From Xanthobacteraceae bacterium (GTDB lineage: Bacteria; Pseudomonadota; Alphaproteobacteria; Rhizobiales; Xanthobacteraceae), in assembly GCA_019752575.1 (NCBI GenBank), contig JAIELW010000018.1:1-64000 (forward strand): 64,000 nt of DNA, given 5' to 3'. The translations under genes and the position numbers were made by a program. The notes beneath the pieces were generated by a model, which saw only the letters and a list, made by a program, of their open reading frames with translations, ran no database searches and was not told where the DNA came from. Shown piece after piece: positions 26,614 through 35,870 of the stretch (the first letter of the stretch is position 1; the number at the start of each line of letters is the position of its first letter).

Positions 26614-29600
26614 TTACCGCGCGGTCAACTGCTCCGGCGGTGTCGGCATCTGCGCCGCCGGGAATTTCGCCTGATACATTTTCAGGAACACAGCGAGCGA
26701 GTCGACGTTCGCGAGCAGCTTTGCAGCGGCGCCGATCGCGCGCGGATTGGGGTTCGCGGCGATCTGATCGAACGCCGCTTTCTCCGGCGCACCGTCCATC
26801 CTGGCACCGAATTTTTCCTTCAGCCTCGTGAGGCTTAGGCTCTCGCCGGCAAGCGCAAAGGCGAGGCCCGCGCGCAGCACGTCGTGGCGCTCGATCTCGT
26901 TGAGCGGCTCTTCTTCCTTCCAGCGCTCGCCGAGCATGACCTCGATCGCCTCACCGGTCTGCCGCCAGCGCTTGGCCTGCCAGAAAATATCGGCGCGTTG
27001 TCTTTCGGTCTCCGGACCCTTGAGGCTCGCGAGCAGATCGAGCGCCTGATCGAAGCGGTTCGTGCCCATCAGCGCGCGGGATTCCAGGAGCAGCCGCTGC
27101 TCGCGCATATCCTGCGGCAGATCGTTGAGCCGTGTCGCCGCGAGGATGGCAACGGCTTTCTGCGGCTTGCGGTTCATCAGGTGCACGATGGCGAGGCGGG
27201 TTGCGACCTGCGCCTTCGCGGCACCCGTGAGCCGGAACTCGACCTGATGCTGCAGGAGGTCGGATGCCTGATCCAGGAGATCGACGGCGACAAGCCGCTC
27301 GGAGAGGCGGCGGATCAGCTCGTCGCCGCGGCGGCCGACCGGCGTCAGCTTCGAGAAGTCGTAATAGAGCGCCAACGCCTCGATCGGCGGCAACGCATCG
27401 GCCTTGCCCGAGAGAAACAGATCCTCGAACACCGCCGCCATCTCGTTCTGGAACGTGCGCGTGACCGGCATGTTCGGCTGCGCGAGCAGCGCCGCATCCA
27501 GCAGGCGGAACGCGTCGCGATAGCGCGCTTCCTCGACATAAAGCCGCGCGAGCAGGCGGTTGGATTCGAGCTCGATGCGGTCGCCCCGCCATCCGAAAGC
27601 GAGCGCTTCCAGCCGGTCGATCGCCTTCGGGCGGCTGTATTCGCCGCGCACGAGTTTCAGCTCGACCTGCTTGTAGCGCGCTTCGGCCGCGGCGGGACCG
27701 TGGTTCGAGTTCATAGCCGTCTCGAAGAAGTTCTCCGCGCGATCCAGGCGCCCGAGACCTTCGGCGACGCGCCCCGCGAGCACCGCGAACTGCGCGCGCA
27801 TTTCGTTCGGCACCTCGGTCGCGTCGAGTTCGTTCATCAGGCGCCCGGCTTCGGAAAAATCGCGCACCTCGACCGCGGCACGCAGCGCCGCGATGAGCAC
27901 GTGCCGCTGCAGATCGACCGGGAGCAGCTTCAGTCCAGCGCTGCCCGAGCGAAAATTCTCGCGCGTCTCGGTCCAGGCGGAGAGTTCGGCATAAACGACG
28001 GCGCGCAGGAGTGCTGCGTCCTGAGAGTCGGCAAGTTCGCTGTGCGTGAGGCTTTCGAGCGCTCTCGCCGGGCGGCCGATCAGCCACTCGCTCAAACCGC
28101 GCAGCAGATAGAAGCGCGCATTGAGCGGCGCTTTGGAATCTTCGCGAACGATCGCGTCGAGCGCGCCTTTCGCCTCGGTCGCAAGACCATAGGCGAGGTA
28201 GAAAGTCGCGAGCATCATGCGCGAATCCTGCCGCTGGTTCGCGGGCGCTTCCGCCGTCGCAGTCAGGATTTCGGCCTCGCGCGCATGAAAGCGGCGATTG
28301 CGCTCGGCTTCCCACAGCGTCGCATCGAGCGGCGAAGACAGGCTGCGGTCGGTTCGCGCGGTCTGTGCGCGGGGGGCGGTCGAAATCGCAAGACCCTTCG
28401 GACGCCCGATCAGCACATGATCGGTCTTCGGCAACAGGTTGAGATCGTCGGCAAGCGGCTGCAGCGCGATGCCATGCGCCGAGGGCAGCAGCTTGAATTC
28501 CAGAAAATCCTGTGCCCGCAGCACGCCGCGTACCGGTGCGAGCGCGGTGACGACGCGGATGTCGTCGCCGATTTCCGGATCGTCGACGCGATGCACTTTT
28601 CCGCTCGAAGCGCCATCGAGCGGCACCGCGACGATAGCGCCGTTTTCTTCCGTCATGCGGCGAACGATCAGCGGGCGGCTCGCGCCGACCACGGCGTCGC
28701 CGAAATGCACGGTCCAGTTCTGCCCATCCGACTCCGCGCTCGTCAGCCAGCCACCCTTGAGCTTCAGGCGAACGGCCTTGCCGTTGTCCGTATCGGCGAT
28801 GGAAACGTCGGAGAAACTGCGCGTGCGGTCCGCGAGCAACTCGCTCACGTTGATCGGGCGCTTGGTGTCGAACACCATCCAGATCCGGTCGCCGCGGCGG
28901 AAGATCGCGGAAGCCACCGGCTCCTGAAACGGAAACAGGATCCGGATGCCATTGGGCGCGAGCACGACGCTCGCCTGCACTTCGCTGGTCAACGGTTCGC
29001 GAACCGGCGCGGCCGGCTGTTCCGGTTTGGCGACGTCTGTCGCCGGCGCGGTCTGACGCGGAAGGCTCTGCTGCACCGGAGCCGTGGGCGGATTGGTTTC
29101 CTGTGCCGCCGGCTCATTCTTCTGTGCTTGTGGCGGCGTTTCGGTCTTCGCATTGGCGTGCGGTAGCGCCTGCTCCACTTCGCCATGCAAATGCTCGGGC
29201 TTTTCCGGAGCGCCCGGCGTCACGTCCGCGATGAAAGCGTTGGACTCGCGGAAATGCCGCAGCGTCGCATTCGGCGCCATGACCAGGCGCACGATCGCCG
29301 TGCCTTCCGAATAGTCCGCGTCGATCGACGCCACGCTCGGCGGAAGCGAAGCGCGCACATCGCCGAAGTCGATCTTCACCGGCGCGTTGAAGGTGATCGT
29401 GAATTCCTGGCCGTCCTGCTTCGCGGTAACCGAGACCGGCTCGCTCATGCTGAACGCGAAGCGCGAGAAACCCGGCGCCTCGGCGAAGCGCAGCTTCACC
29501 GGCTGCCAAATGCGCGGCTGCACTTGATCCAGGCGCGCCTTGCGCTCCGCCTCGCGCGCGCGCTTGGCGAGATCGTCCACGACCTCCTGCGGCAAGCCGG

Positions 29601-30015
29601 GCGGCAGGCCGGTCCAGCTTTCCGGGAGCAGATCGACGAACAGCTTCTCGCCGGCTTCCATCGTATTGACGGTGATCTTCTGCGCGAACGCGATGCGCAC
29701 CGCGTTGCCGTCCGGATCGGCGCGCGCGGCCTGCACGAAATCCTTGAACTGGCTTTGCACGCGATCGATCGGCACGCGCACCGGCTTTGCGAAGCGGATC
29801 ACGAGCACGTTGTTCGCAAGCTGAACGTCGGCCTTGATCTCTTCCGGAAACGCGAAAACTATCCGCGCGAAACCGTTTTCGAGCGAGGCGGCGAGTTCGG
29901 TTTCAACCGGATTCGGCCGCGGTTGCGAAAAGGCGGCAAACGGCAGGGCAGCCCATGCCAGCGCGCCAAGCGTTACCAAGAGCGCGCGCCCGTTTCTCCG
30001 CAAAAACGCAAACAT
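26614..30015 (-). CDS. Large exported TPR-type protein in the flagellar cluster
   Basis: This 1133-residue protein has a signal peptide (LLVTLGALAWAALPFAAFSQ, cleavage near 31). The N-terminal 450 residues contain beta-rich segments resembling AMIN-type domains (GFARIVFAFPEEIKADVQLA; FSRFAFSMSEPVSVTAKQ; GIRILFPFQEPVASAIFRRG) with a Pro/Gln/Glu-rich linker near 270-340. From about 560 to 1110 it is alpha-helical with TPR-like pairs (MLATFYLAYGLATEAKGALDA; RLDRAENFFETAMNSNHGPA). It is probably periplasmic. It lies downstream of motE in the flagellar region with CtrA-like boxes upstream, so a motor or assembly role is likely but unproven; MotC-like stator scaffolding is one possibility. Confidence 0.75.
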   Translation of the reverse strand: MFAFLRRNGRALLVTLGALAWAALPFAAFSQPRPNPVETELAASLENGFARIVFAFPEEIKADVQLANNVLVIRFAKPVRVPIDRVQSQFKDFVQAARADPDGNAVRIAFAQKITVNTMEAGEKLFVDLLPESWTGLPPGLPQEVVDDLAKRAREAERKARLDQVQPRIWQPVKLRFAEAPGFSRFAFSMSEPVSVTAKQDGQEFTITFNAPVKIDFGDVRASLPPSVASIDADYSEGTAIVRLVMAPNATLRHFRESNAFIADVTPGAPEKPEHLHGEVEQALPHANAKTETPPQAQKNEPAAQETNPPTAPVQQSLPRQTAPATDVAKPEQPAAPVREPLTSEVQASVVLAPNGIRILFPFQEPVASAIFRRGDRIWMVFDTKRPINVSELLADRTRSFSDVSIADTDNGKAVRLKLKGGWLTSAESDGQNWTVHFGDAVVGASRPLIVRRMTEENGAIVAVPLDGASSGKVHRVDDPEIGDDIRVVTALAPVRGVLRAQDFLEFKLLPSAHGIALQPLADDLNLLPKTDHVLIGRPKGLAISTAPRAQTARTDRSLSSPLDATLWEAERNRRFHAREAEILTATAEAPANQRQDSRMMLATFYLAYGLATEAKGALDAIVREDSKAPLNARFYLLRGLSEWLIGRPARALESLTHSELADSQDAALLRAVVYAELSAWTETRENFRSGSAGLKLLPVDLQRHVLIAALRAAVEVRDFSEAGRLMNELDATEVPNEMRAQFAVLAGRVAEGLGRLDRAENFFETAMNSNHGPAAAEARYKQVELKLVRGEYSRPKAIDRLEALAFGWRGDRIELESNRLLARLYVEEARYRDAFRLLDAALLAQPNMPVTRTFQNEMAAVFEDLFLSGKADALPPIEALALYYDFSKLTPVGRRGDELIRRLSERLVAVDLLDQASDLLQHQVEFRLTGAAKAQVATRLAIVHLMNRKPQKAVAILAATRLNDLPQDMREQRLLLESRALMGTNRFDQALDLLASLKGPETERQRADIFWQAKRWRQTGEAIEVMLGERWKEEEPLNEIERHDVLRAGLAFALAGESLSLTRLKEKFGARMDGAPEKAAFDQIAANPNPRAIGAAAKLLANVDSLAVFLKMYQAKFPAAQMPTPPEQLTAR

Positions 30016-30067
30016 AATATGTGGGTCCGCGACGAGTGCTTCCTGCGCGAACCCTAGGCAAACAGCG

Positions 30068-30082
30068 TTAATGCGGTATTAG
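30068..30082. promoter_or_regulatory. CtrA-like box upstream of the TPR gene
   Basis: TTAA-tgcggta-TTAG matches TTAA-N7-TTAA except the last base, 53 bp before the start of the 1133-residue gene. Confidence 0.6.
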
Positions 30083-30095
30083 CGGGCGGGAAAAG

Positions 30096-30110
30096 TTAAC
30101 GCTTTCTTAC
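30096..30110. promoter_or_regulatory. Second CtrA-like box upstream of the TPR gene
   Basis: TTAA-cgctttc-TTAC is one mismatch from the consensus and lies 14 bp beyond the previous box, giving a tandem arrangement. Confidence 0.55.
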
Positions 30111-30127
30111 CGCGCGAACGGGGCGGC

Positions 30128-30892
30128 CTATTGCTTCTGCTTGGGCTGCGCCTGCGTCTGCTGTTTCGCCGGCGGCGCCGGCACGTTGACGCGCTGGAGG
30201 TCGGAAGGCGGCGTGGCGCGATCCGCGGAAACCCCGCGCGCCAGCTCGACGGTGAGCTTCTGCGCGGCATCCGGGCCCATGACCGCGAGCACCTCCGCGA
30301 GCTTGGCGGGCTTCATCGCGCGCGCGATCCCGACCAGCACGGCGACGTCGAGCTTCTCGAAGATACGCGCGGCTTCTTTCGGCTTCATGCCCTCGTACAT
30401 CACGACGAGGTTCTTCATCTTGGGGCTGTCGTTCGGATTTTCCGCACTCGCGGGATTTTCCAGCACCCGCAATTCGTTCAGGCGCTGCTCGAGCCGCTGC
30501 TCGGCTTCCTTGATGAGGTTCTCGCGAAGCTCCAGATCGCGCGCCCTCGCGTCAAGCTCCTGCCTGCGCTGCTGCAGGCGCTCGAGCAGCGCTTTCTGCG
30601 CGGGAGACGCGTCGCCGGGAACGCTGACGTTGATACCGGCCGGAGTTTCCGGCGCTTTCGTCGGCGCCGGCGGCAATTCCACATCCTTCTTCTTCGGCTG
30701 TTCTTCTTTCTTCGGTGTCGCGCTCGTGAATTCGAGATCGGTCTCGGGGACGTTCTGCGCGACCGGCGCGGGTGTCGCCGCGACCGTCGTCACTTGCGGC
30801 ACGCGCGTATTCGAGAGGATGCCCATCCCCTTGATGACGAGAAGTGCTGCCGCCGCGAAAATGACGACGGGAATGAGACGCAGCTTGGTCAT
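30128..30892 (-). CDS. motE: MotE-like flagellar motor protein
   Basis: This 254-residue protein has an N-terminal hydrophobic segment (LIPVVIFAAAALLVIKGMGI, residues 6-25), a Pro/Lys-rich linker, a coiled coil at about 95-145 (LLERLQQRRQELDARARDLE...), and a C-terminal MgtE-N-like helical region (VMYEGMKPKEAARIFEKLDV, LAEVLAVMGPDAAQKLTVEL). This matches MotE, in rhizobia a periplasmic factor that stabilises the motor protein MotC. It is 12 bp after the DUF6468 gene in the fliL-fliM transcript. Confidence 0.85.
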   Translation of the reverse strand: MTKLRLIPVVIFAAAALLVIKGMGILSNTRVPQVTTVAATPAPVAQNVPETDLEFTSATPKKEEQPKKKDVELPPAPTKAPETPAGINVSVPGDASPAQKALLERLQQRRQELDARARDLELRENLIKEAEQRLEQRLNELRVLENPASAENPNDSPKMKNLVVMYEGMKPKEAARIFEKLDVAVLVGIARAMKPAKLAEVLAVMGPDAAQKLTVELARGVSADRATPPSDLQRVNVPAPPAKQQTQAQPKQKQ

Positions 30893-30904
30893 GCGATTCC
30901 TTCG

Positions 30905-31387
30905 TTACGCCGCCTGCCCGGCGGCGGCCGCGCGCAGCCGCATCGCAAGCGCCTGCGCTGCCTGCGCGGTCCGGTTCGCAGAACGCGGCTGCGCTTCCTC
31001 GCGGTGGAGCGGCTCGACGTTCGCGGGCGCGGCCTGCCGCTGCCCCTGCCTTGCCGCGTCCGCGACTTCCGCGATCTGCGCGATGCGGTCGAGCACTTCT
31101 TCGCCGCGTGCGATCTGGTCGTCGAGGTCGCGGGTGACATCGATCGAGGCGCGCAAGCCCTCGCCCAGCGTGGCGTTGGTCTGCTGGGTGATGTCGCGGA
31201 GATTCTTGATCGCGCGCTCAGCAAACTCCGTCGCGGTGATGAGCTCGGCAATGGTGCCGCGCATCGCGGTTTCGTCCGCCTTCAGGCGAATGAGCCGCTT
31301 GTTCAGAATGACGCAGTAACCGATGGTGAGCCCCAAGAGCACCGCGACGAGACTTTCGATCACGAGACCGTAGAAAGATCCGGTCAT
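30905..31387 (-). CDS. DUF6468 flagellar-cluster membrane protein
   Basis: This 160-residue protein starts MTGSFYGLVIESLVAVLLGL, a single membrane helix at residues 7-29, followed by a coiled-coil cytoplasmic region (NKRLIRLKADETAMRGTIAE; EFAERAIKNLRDITQQTNAT) and an Ala/Gln-rich tail. It matches the uncharacterised DUF6468 family usually placed between fliM and motE in this order. The start ATG overlaps the fliM stop by 4 bp, so the two are translationally coupled. Its role is unknown. Confidence 0.8.
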   Translation of the reverse strand: MTGSFYGLVIESLVAVLLGLTIGYCVILNKRLIRLKADETAMRGTIAELITATEFAERAIKNLRDITQQTNATLGEGLRASIDVTRDLDDQIARGEEVLDRIAQIAEVADAARQGQRQAAPANVEPLHREEAQPRSANRTAQAAQALAMRLRAAAAGQAA

Positions 31388-32514
31388 GCTCCCTCCATCC
31401 GGCTCGACATCGCGCCGGCCTGTTCGAACATCGCCATGGTCGTCTTCGAACGCCGCAGAGGCTTTGCCACCTTGACCGCGACGCGGTCGCCGATGCGGCC
31501 CATGCGCCCTTCGGAAAGCACGGCATCGCCGCAGCGTACTTTCACGAGCGCGTCGGGCCGCACATCGAGCATCAGCGTGTCTCCGACCTCGAGATTCATG
31601 ATCTGGCGCAGCGGCATCTGGTCTTCGTAAAGCACGGCATCGACTTCGATCTTCGCGTGCCAGATTTCGGTCGCGAGATGGCCTTCCCAGATCGGATCGC
31701 GGCCGAACTTGTCGCCCATGAAGTTCTGCAGCAGAAGCTCGCGGATCGGCTCGATGGTCGCGTAAGGCAACAGGATCTCGACGCAGCCGCCGCGATCTTC
31801 CATGTCGATGCGAAGCCGCACGAGGATCGCCGCATTGGTCGGGCGCGAGATCGCCGCGAATTTCGGATTGGTCTCGATGCGGTCGATTTCGAATTTGACC
31901 TGCGACACCGGACGGAACGCCGCTTCGGCGTCGGCGAGCACCAGCTCCATCATCCGCTTCACGAGACCGGTCTCGATCGTCGTATAGGGCCGGCCGTCCA
32001 CGCGAACGGAGTAGGTGCCGCGTCTGCCGCCGAGCAGCACGTCGATCATCGCGTAGATCAGCGAAGATTCGACGGAGAACAGCCCGAAGTTGTCCCACTC
32101 TTTCGCTTTGACGACGCCCAGGATCGTCGGCAGCGGAATCGAGTTCAGATATTCGCCGAAGCGGACCGAGGTGATGCGGTCCAGCGAAACTTCGACGTTG
32201 TCCGAGGTGAAATTGCGCAGCGAAGTCGTCATCAACCGCACCAGGCGGTCGAACACGATTTCGAGCATCGGCAGACGCTCGTAGGAGACCATCGCCGAGT
32301 CGATGATCGCGCGCAGGCCGTTCTGGTCGGCGAAATTGATGTCGTCGAGACGGAAGCCGAGCAGGCTGTCGATCTCTTCCTGGTTCAGCGCGCGTTCGAC
32401 GGTGGTCTTGGTCTCGATATCGCCGGGCGTGCCTTCGACCATCTTCTCCCAGTCGGCCGCGACATCCTGATCGTTCGGCTTGGTTTCGGCGGCGGGTGCT
32501 TCGGTGTCAGCCAT
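31384..32514 (-). CDS. fliM: Flagellar motor switch protein FliM
   Basis: This 376-residue C-ring protein binds CheY-P and controls rotation direction. After an acidic 45-residue N-terminus comes the LNQEEIDSLLGF motif (the N-terminal LSQxEIDALL CheY-binding motif is here internal, near residue 43), the middle domain with LRAIIDSAMVSYERLPMLEI and IYAMIDVLLGGRRG, and the C-terminal SpoA/FliN-like domain (LRQIMNLEVGDTLMLDVRPD). It follows fliL by 12 bp and is coupled to the DUF6468 gene. Confidence 0.96.
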   Translation of the reverse strand: MADTEAPAAETKPNDQDVAADWEKMVEGTPGDIETKTTVERALNQEEIDSLLGFRLDDINFADQNGLRAIIDSAMVSYERLPMLEIVFDRLVRLMTTSLRNFTSDNVEVSLDRITSVRFGEYLNSIPLPTILGVVKAKEWDNFGLFSVESSLIYAMIDVLLGGRRGTYSVRVDGRPYTTIETGLVKRMMELVLADAEAAFRPVSQVKFEIDRIETNPKFAAISRPTNAAILVRLRIDMEDRGGCVEILLPYATIEPIRELLLQNFMGDKFGRDPIWEGHLATEIWHAKIEVDAVLYEDQMPLRQIMNLEVGDTLMLDVRPDALVKVRCGDAVLSEGRMGRIGDRVAVKVAKPLRRSKTTMAMFEQAGAMSSRMEGA

Positions 32515-32526
32515 GATTGCGAGCCG

Positions 32527-33012
32527 TCACTGGACGACGACTTCCTTGAAGAGCACGGCGCGGATTTTCGCGGGCGCGATCGCAATGTTGATCCGGCGCA
32601 TCAATTCCTCGCGCAGCCGGTAAAGCCCGGCGGAGCCTTCGAGATCGACCGCGCGCAATTCGCGTAAATGCACCTGGAAGGCGTCGACCACGCGCGGCAT
32701 CGAAACCTTGACGGCGTCGAGCACCTTGCTGTCGGTCATTTCCAGCGTGACCTTCACGCGCAGATATTGCGGACGCTCGGTCGAGGCCGACAGGTTCACC
32801 GTCATCTCAGGCAGATCGAAGAAAACCGCTTTGGCCGCCTCCGGCTTCTCCACCGCCTTGCCTGTGAAGAACATGAAGTAGACGACCGCGAGCACGACGA
32901 GGACGCCAACGCCCCCGCCGCCATAGAGAAACAGTTTCTTCTTCGATTTTGCCGGCGCTTTGTCCTTGCCGTCGCCTTCGGCAAGGTCGTCCGCCAATGC
33001 GGCTTCGGCCAT
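32527..33012 (-). CDS. fliL: Flagellar basal body-associated protein FliL
   Basis: This 161-residue protein has a cytoplasmic Lys-rich N-terminus, one membrane helix (LFLYGGGGVGVLVVLAVVYFMFF, about 28-50), and a periplasmic FliL domain (FFDLPEMTVNLSASTERPQY, then LRVKVTLEMTD and INIAIAPAKIRAVLFKEVVVQ). FliL rings surround and support the stators. It is the first gene of fliL-fliM-DUF6468-motE, with a CtrA-like box upstream. Confidence 0.94.
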   Translation of the reverse strand: MAEAALADDLAEGDGKDKAPAKSKKKLFLYGGGGVGVLVVLAVVYFMFFTGKAVEKPEAAKAVFFDLPEMTVNLSASTERPQYLRVKVTLEMTDSKVLDAVKVSMPRVVDAFQVHLRELRAVDLEGSAGLYRLREELMRRINIAIAPAKIRAVLFKEVVVQ

Positions 33013-33077
33013 GTGTAGCTCCCCACGCCGAACCGCTCCCGAGGTCCGGTCATAGGTTAACGCTAGGGCCGGTATGG

Positions 33078-33092
33078 TTAACGAAATCTAAA
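33078..33092. promoter_or_regulatory. CtrA-like box upstream of fliL
   Basis: Read on the minus strand it is TTTA-gatttcg-TTAA, one mismatch from TTAA-N7-TTAA, 66 bp upstream of fliL. Another GGTTAACG half-site is at 33056-33062. Confidence 0.55.
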
Positions 33093-33187
33093 AGGCGGCA
33101 ATTTCTGCCGGGCGGAAGCTGCCGGGCGGCACGCCCCATCCGCCCTCCCGCTCAGTCAAATCGTTGATTTTATTAAGTAAATCGTAT

Positions 33188-33203
33188 TGGCACGGCTCCT
33201 GCT
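33188..33203 (+). promoter_or_regulatory. Sigma-54 promoter of flgF
   Basis: TGGCACGgctcCTGCT has GG at 33189-33190 and GC at 33201-33202 with the exact -24/-12 spacing of RpoN promoters. Transcription should start near 33214, about 50 nt before the flgF ATG. Confidence 0.82.
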
Positions 33204-33266
33204 GAGATCAGGCCGGACCACCCCGCTGGGGAGCGTAACGGCGGTCCGGATTTGGGGAGCTACGGC

Positions 33267-34025
33267 ATGGAGAATGCCCTTCTGGTTGGACTTTCACGGC
33301 AGGTCGCGCTTCGGCGCGAGCTCGACGTGATCGCGAACAACATCGCAAACCTGAACACCACGGGCTTCAAAGGCGAGTCCGTGATGTTCGAGCAATTCCT
33401 CGACCCTACCGCGCGGCACGAATACTTCCCCGGCACCGACCGCCGGGTCGCATTCGTGCTCGACCGCGCGACCTTGCAGGACTTCAGCCAGGGCCCGTTG
33501 CAGCGCACCGAGGCGCCGCTCGATGTCGCCATCGACGGTCCCGGTTTCTTCGCGATCCAGACGCAGAACGGCGAGCGCTTTACCCGCGCCGGCAACTTCC
33601 ATCTCAATCCGCAGGGCCAGCTCGTCACCAATAACGGTCATCCTGTGCTCGGCACCGGCGGCCCGATCACCTTCGAGCCGACCGATACGAGCATTGCCAT
33701 TGCCGCCGACGGCACGGTCTCCGCCACCAACGGCGCGGGCCAGGTCGGCGATCGCGGCAAGCTCCGGCTCGTCACCTTCGCGAACCCGGCGCAGCTTACG
33801 CAGCAAGGCGACGGCTTGTGGTCCGCACCTACGACGATGGCGCCGCAGGTTGCGGCTCCGACCACGCGCGCGGTCCAGGGCGCACTCGAAAAATCCAACG
33901 TACATGCGGTCAAAGAGATGAACCGGATGCTCGAAATCACCCGTGCCTACGCCAACATCTCGAACATGCAGAGCCGCACCGACGAGCTTCGCCGCAAGGC
34001 GATCGAAAAGCTCGCCGAGGTCTGA
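33267..34025 (+). CDS. flgF: Flagellar proximal rod protein FlgF
   Basis: This 252-residue protein begins MENALLVGLSRQVALRRELD, with the rod motif DVIANNIANLNTTGFKGESV at residues 20-39, the FlgE/F/G core (LDVAIDGPGFFAIQTQNGERFTRAGNFHLN) and the C-terminal domain (KEMNRMLEITRAYANISNMQ). The ATG at 33267 has GGGGAG upstream; an in-frame TTG at 33252 is rejected. It heads flgF-flgG-flgA-flgH. Confidence 0.96.
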   Translation: MENALLVGLSRQVALRRELDVIANNIANLNTTGFKGESVMFEQFLDPTARHEYFPGTDRRVAFVLDRATLQDFSQGPLQRTEAPLDVAIDGPGFFAIQTQNGERFTRAGNFHLNPQGQLVTNNGHPVLGTGGPITFEPTDTSIAIAADGTVSATNGAGQVGDRGKLRLVTFANPAQLTQQGDGLWSAPTTMAPQVAAPTTRAVQGALEKSNVHAVKEMNRMLEITRAYANISNMQSRTDELRRKAIEKLAEV

Positions 34026-34047
34026 CGGAACCAGAGGAGATTAGACA

Positions 34048-34836
34048 ATGCGCGCTCTTTACACCGCCGCCACAGGAATGAAGGCGCAGGAACTGAACGT
34101 CGAAGTGATCTCGAACAACATCGCGAACATGCGCACGACCGGCTTCAAGAAGCAGCGCGCGGAGTTCCAGGACCTGATGTACCAGAACCTGCGCCGCGTC
34201 GGCACCACGACGTCGGATCAGGGCACGCGGCTTCCCGCCGGCCTCGACATCGGCGGCGGCGTGAAAGTCGTCTCCACGCCGCGCGTGATGAACCAGGGCA
34301 ACATCGCGATGACCGAGAAGGATCTCGACATCGCGATCCGCGGCGAAGGTTTCTTCCGCGTCACTTTGCCTGACGGCCGCGTCGCCTACACGCGCGCCGG
34401 CTCGTTCGAGCGCGACGATCAGGGCCGCATCGTGACCCCGGAAGGCTATCTCTTGGACCCGCAGCTCACGATTCCGGCGAACGCGACCGGCGTTACCATC
34501 AACCAGTCGGGTCAGGTCTCGGTCACGATCTTCAACCAGACCCAGCCGACGGAGCTCGGGCAAATTCAGCTCGCCCGCTTCGTGAACAAGAACGGCCTGC
34601 AGCCGATCGGCGACAACCTCTATTTAGAGACCGCATCGAGCGGCACACCGCAACTTTCCAATCCCGGCACCGACGGCGCCGGCAACCTTCTGCAGCGGCA
34701 ACTCGAAACCGCGAACGTGAACGCGGTCACCGAAATCTCCGACCTGATCGCGGCACAACGCGCATATTCGATGAACGCGAAGGTCGTCGCGGCCGCGGAC
34801 GAAATGCTGCAGGCCACCGCGAACATGTTGCGCTGA
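34048..34836 (+). CDS. flgG: Flagellar distal rod protein FlgG
   Basis: This 262-residue, standard-length distal rod protein has the N-terminal motif MRALYTAATGMKAQELNVEV with ISNNIANMRTTGFKKQRAEF, the core IAIRGEGFFRVTLPDGRVAYTRAGSF, and the C-terminal VNAVTEISDLIAAQRAYSMN. It lies 22 bp after flgF with AGAGGAG before the start. Confidence 0.97.
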   Translation: MRALYTAATGMKAQELNVEVISNNIANMRTTGFKKQRAEFQDLMYQNLRRVGTTTSDQGTRLPAGLDIGGGVKVVSTPRVMNQGNIAMTEKDLDIAIRGEGFFRVTLPDGRVAYTRAGSFERDDQGRIVTPEGYLLDPQLTIPANATGVTINQSGQVSVTIFNQTQPTELGQIQLARFVNKNGLQPIGDNLYLETASSGTPQLSNPGTDGAGNLLQRQLETANVNAVTEISDLIAAQRAYSMNAKVVAAADEMLQATANMLR

Positions 34837-34847
34837 GGAGGCACCGG

Positions 34848-35843
34848 ATGACGCATCTCAGAACCATCGCTCTCCTCGCCTGCGCCGCCATCATCGTCGT
34901 GTGGTCGTTCACCGCACGCTCGCAGAACGCGGCTTCCGCGCTCAAGCCGGAAGTCACCGTTACCGGCGACCTCGTCCGCGTCGGCGACATTCTCGAAAAT
35001 CCCGGCGCCAACGCGAACCAGGCGATCTTCAAGGCGCCCGCACTCGGCGCCTCCGGCACGATCCAGGTGCATCGCGTAATCGAAGCGCTGCGCGCGCATG
35101 GCATCGTGGTTGTCGACACAAGGAATCTCACGGAAGTGCTCGTCTCTCGTGCGAGCCGGAGCGTGACGTTGAGCGAACTCGGGCGGGTCATCGCAGAAGC
35201 GGCGGCCAAGCGCTACGAGATTGCCAACGCCTCTGATCTGTCGGTCACCTTCGACCGGCACATGAATCCGCTGCAGGCCGAGCCGAACGTGACCGATGCG
35301 CCGCGCGTCGTCAGCGTCGTGGTCGACCAGCGCAACAACCGCTTCGAAGCGATCGTCGACATGCCCGGCTCGATCGCATTGCGCCGCAGCCCGGTTCGCT
35401 TTACCGGCACGCTCGTCGAAACCGCCGAGGTCGTGACACTCGCGCGCGCAATTCCGCGCGGCGAAACCATCCGCGAAAGCGACATCGTGGTCGAGCGGCT
35501 GCCGCGCGCGGAAGTCGTCGCCGACGCGCTCTCCAGGACCGAACAGGTCGTCAATCAGGCCGCGCGCCGCGCACTCCGTTCCGGACAGACGCTGCGCGCC
35601 GCCGATCTGATGAAGCCGCAGATCGTGAGCCGCGACGACGCCGTCACCATCGTCTACCGGACGAAAGCCGTCACGCTAACGCTGCGCGGCAAATCGATGG
35701 GCAACGGCGCCGAGGGCGAGACGATCTCGGTGCTCAATCCGCAATCCAAGCGCGTCGTGCAGGCCACCGTCACCGCTCCGGGTGTCGTCATGGTCAACGA
35801 AGCGCATCCGGTCACGACCGCAAGCGTCAACGAGAACCGCTAA
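34848..35843 (+). CDS. flgA: Flagellar P-ring assembly chaperone FlgA
   Basis: This 331-residue periplasmic chaperone for P-ring formation has an N-terminal signal segment (TIALLACAAIIVVWSFTARS), a middle region, and a C-terminal SAF/FlgA domain (VVTLARAIPRGETIRESDIV; QTLRAADLMKPQIVSRDDAV; MGNGAEGETISVLNPQSKRV). It is longer than enteric FlgA because of the extra N-terminal domain, as common in alphaproteobacteria. It lies 11 bp after flgG with GAGGAGG upstream. Confidence 0.94.
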   Translation: MTHLRTIALLACAAIIVVWSFTARSQNAASALKPEVTVTGDLVRVGDILENPGANANQAIFKAPALGASGTIQVHRVIEALRAHGIVVVDTRNLTEVLVSRASRSVTLSELGRVIAEAAAKRYEIANASDLSVTFDRHMNPLQAEPNVTDAPRVVSVVVDQRNNRFEAIVDMPGSIALRRSPVRFTGTLVETAEVVTLARAIPRGETIRESDIVVERLPRAEVVADALSRTEQVVNQAARRALRSGQTLRAADLMKPQIVSRDDAVTIVYRTKAVTLTLRGKSMGNGAEGETISVLNPQSKRVVQATVTAPGVVMVNEAHPVTTASVNENR

Positions 35844-35870
35844 GCGCAATTGAGTTTGAAAGAGGTAGTG

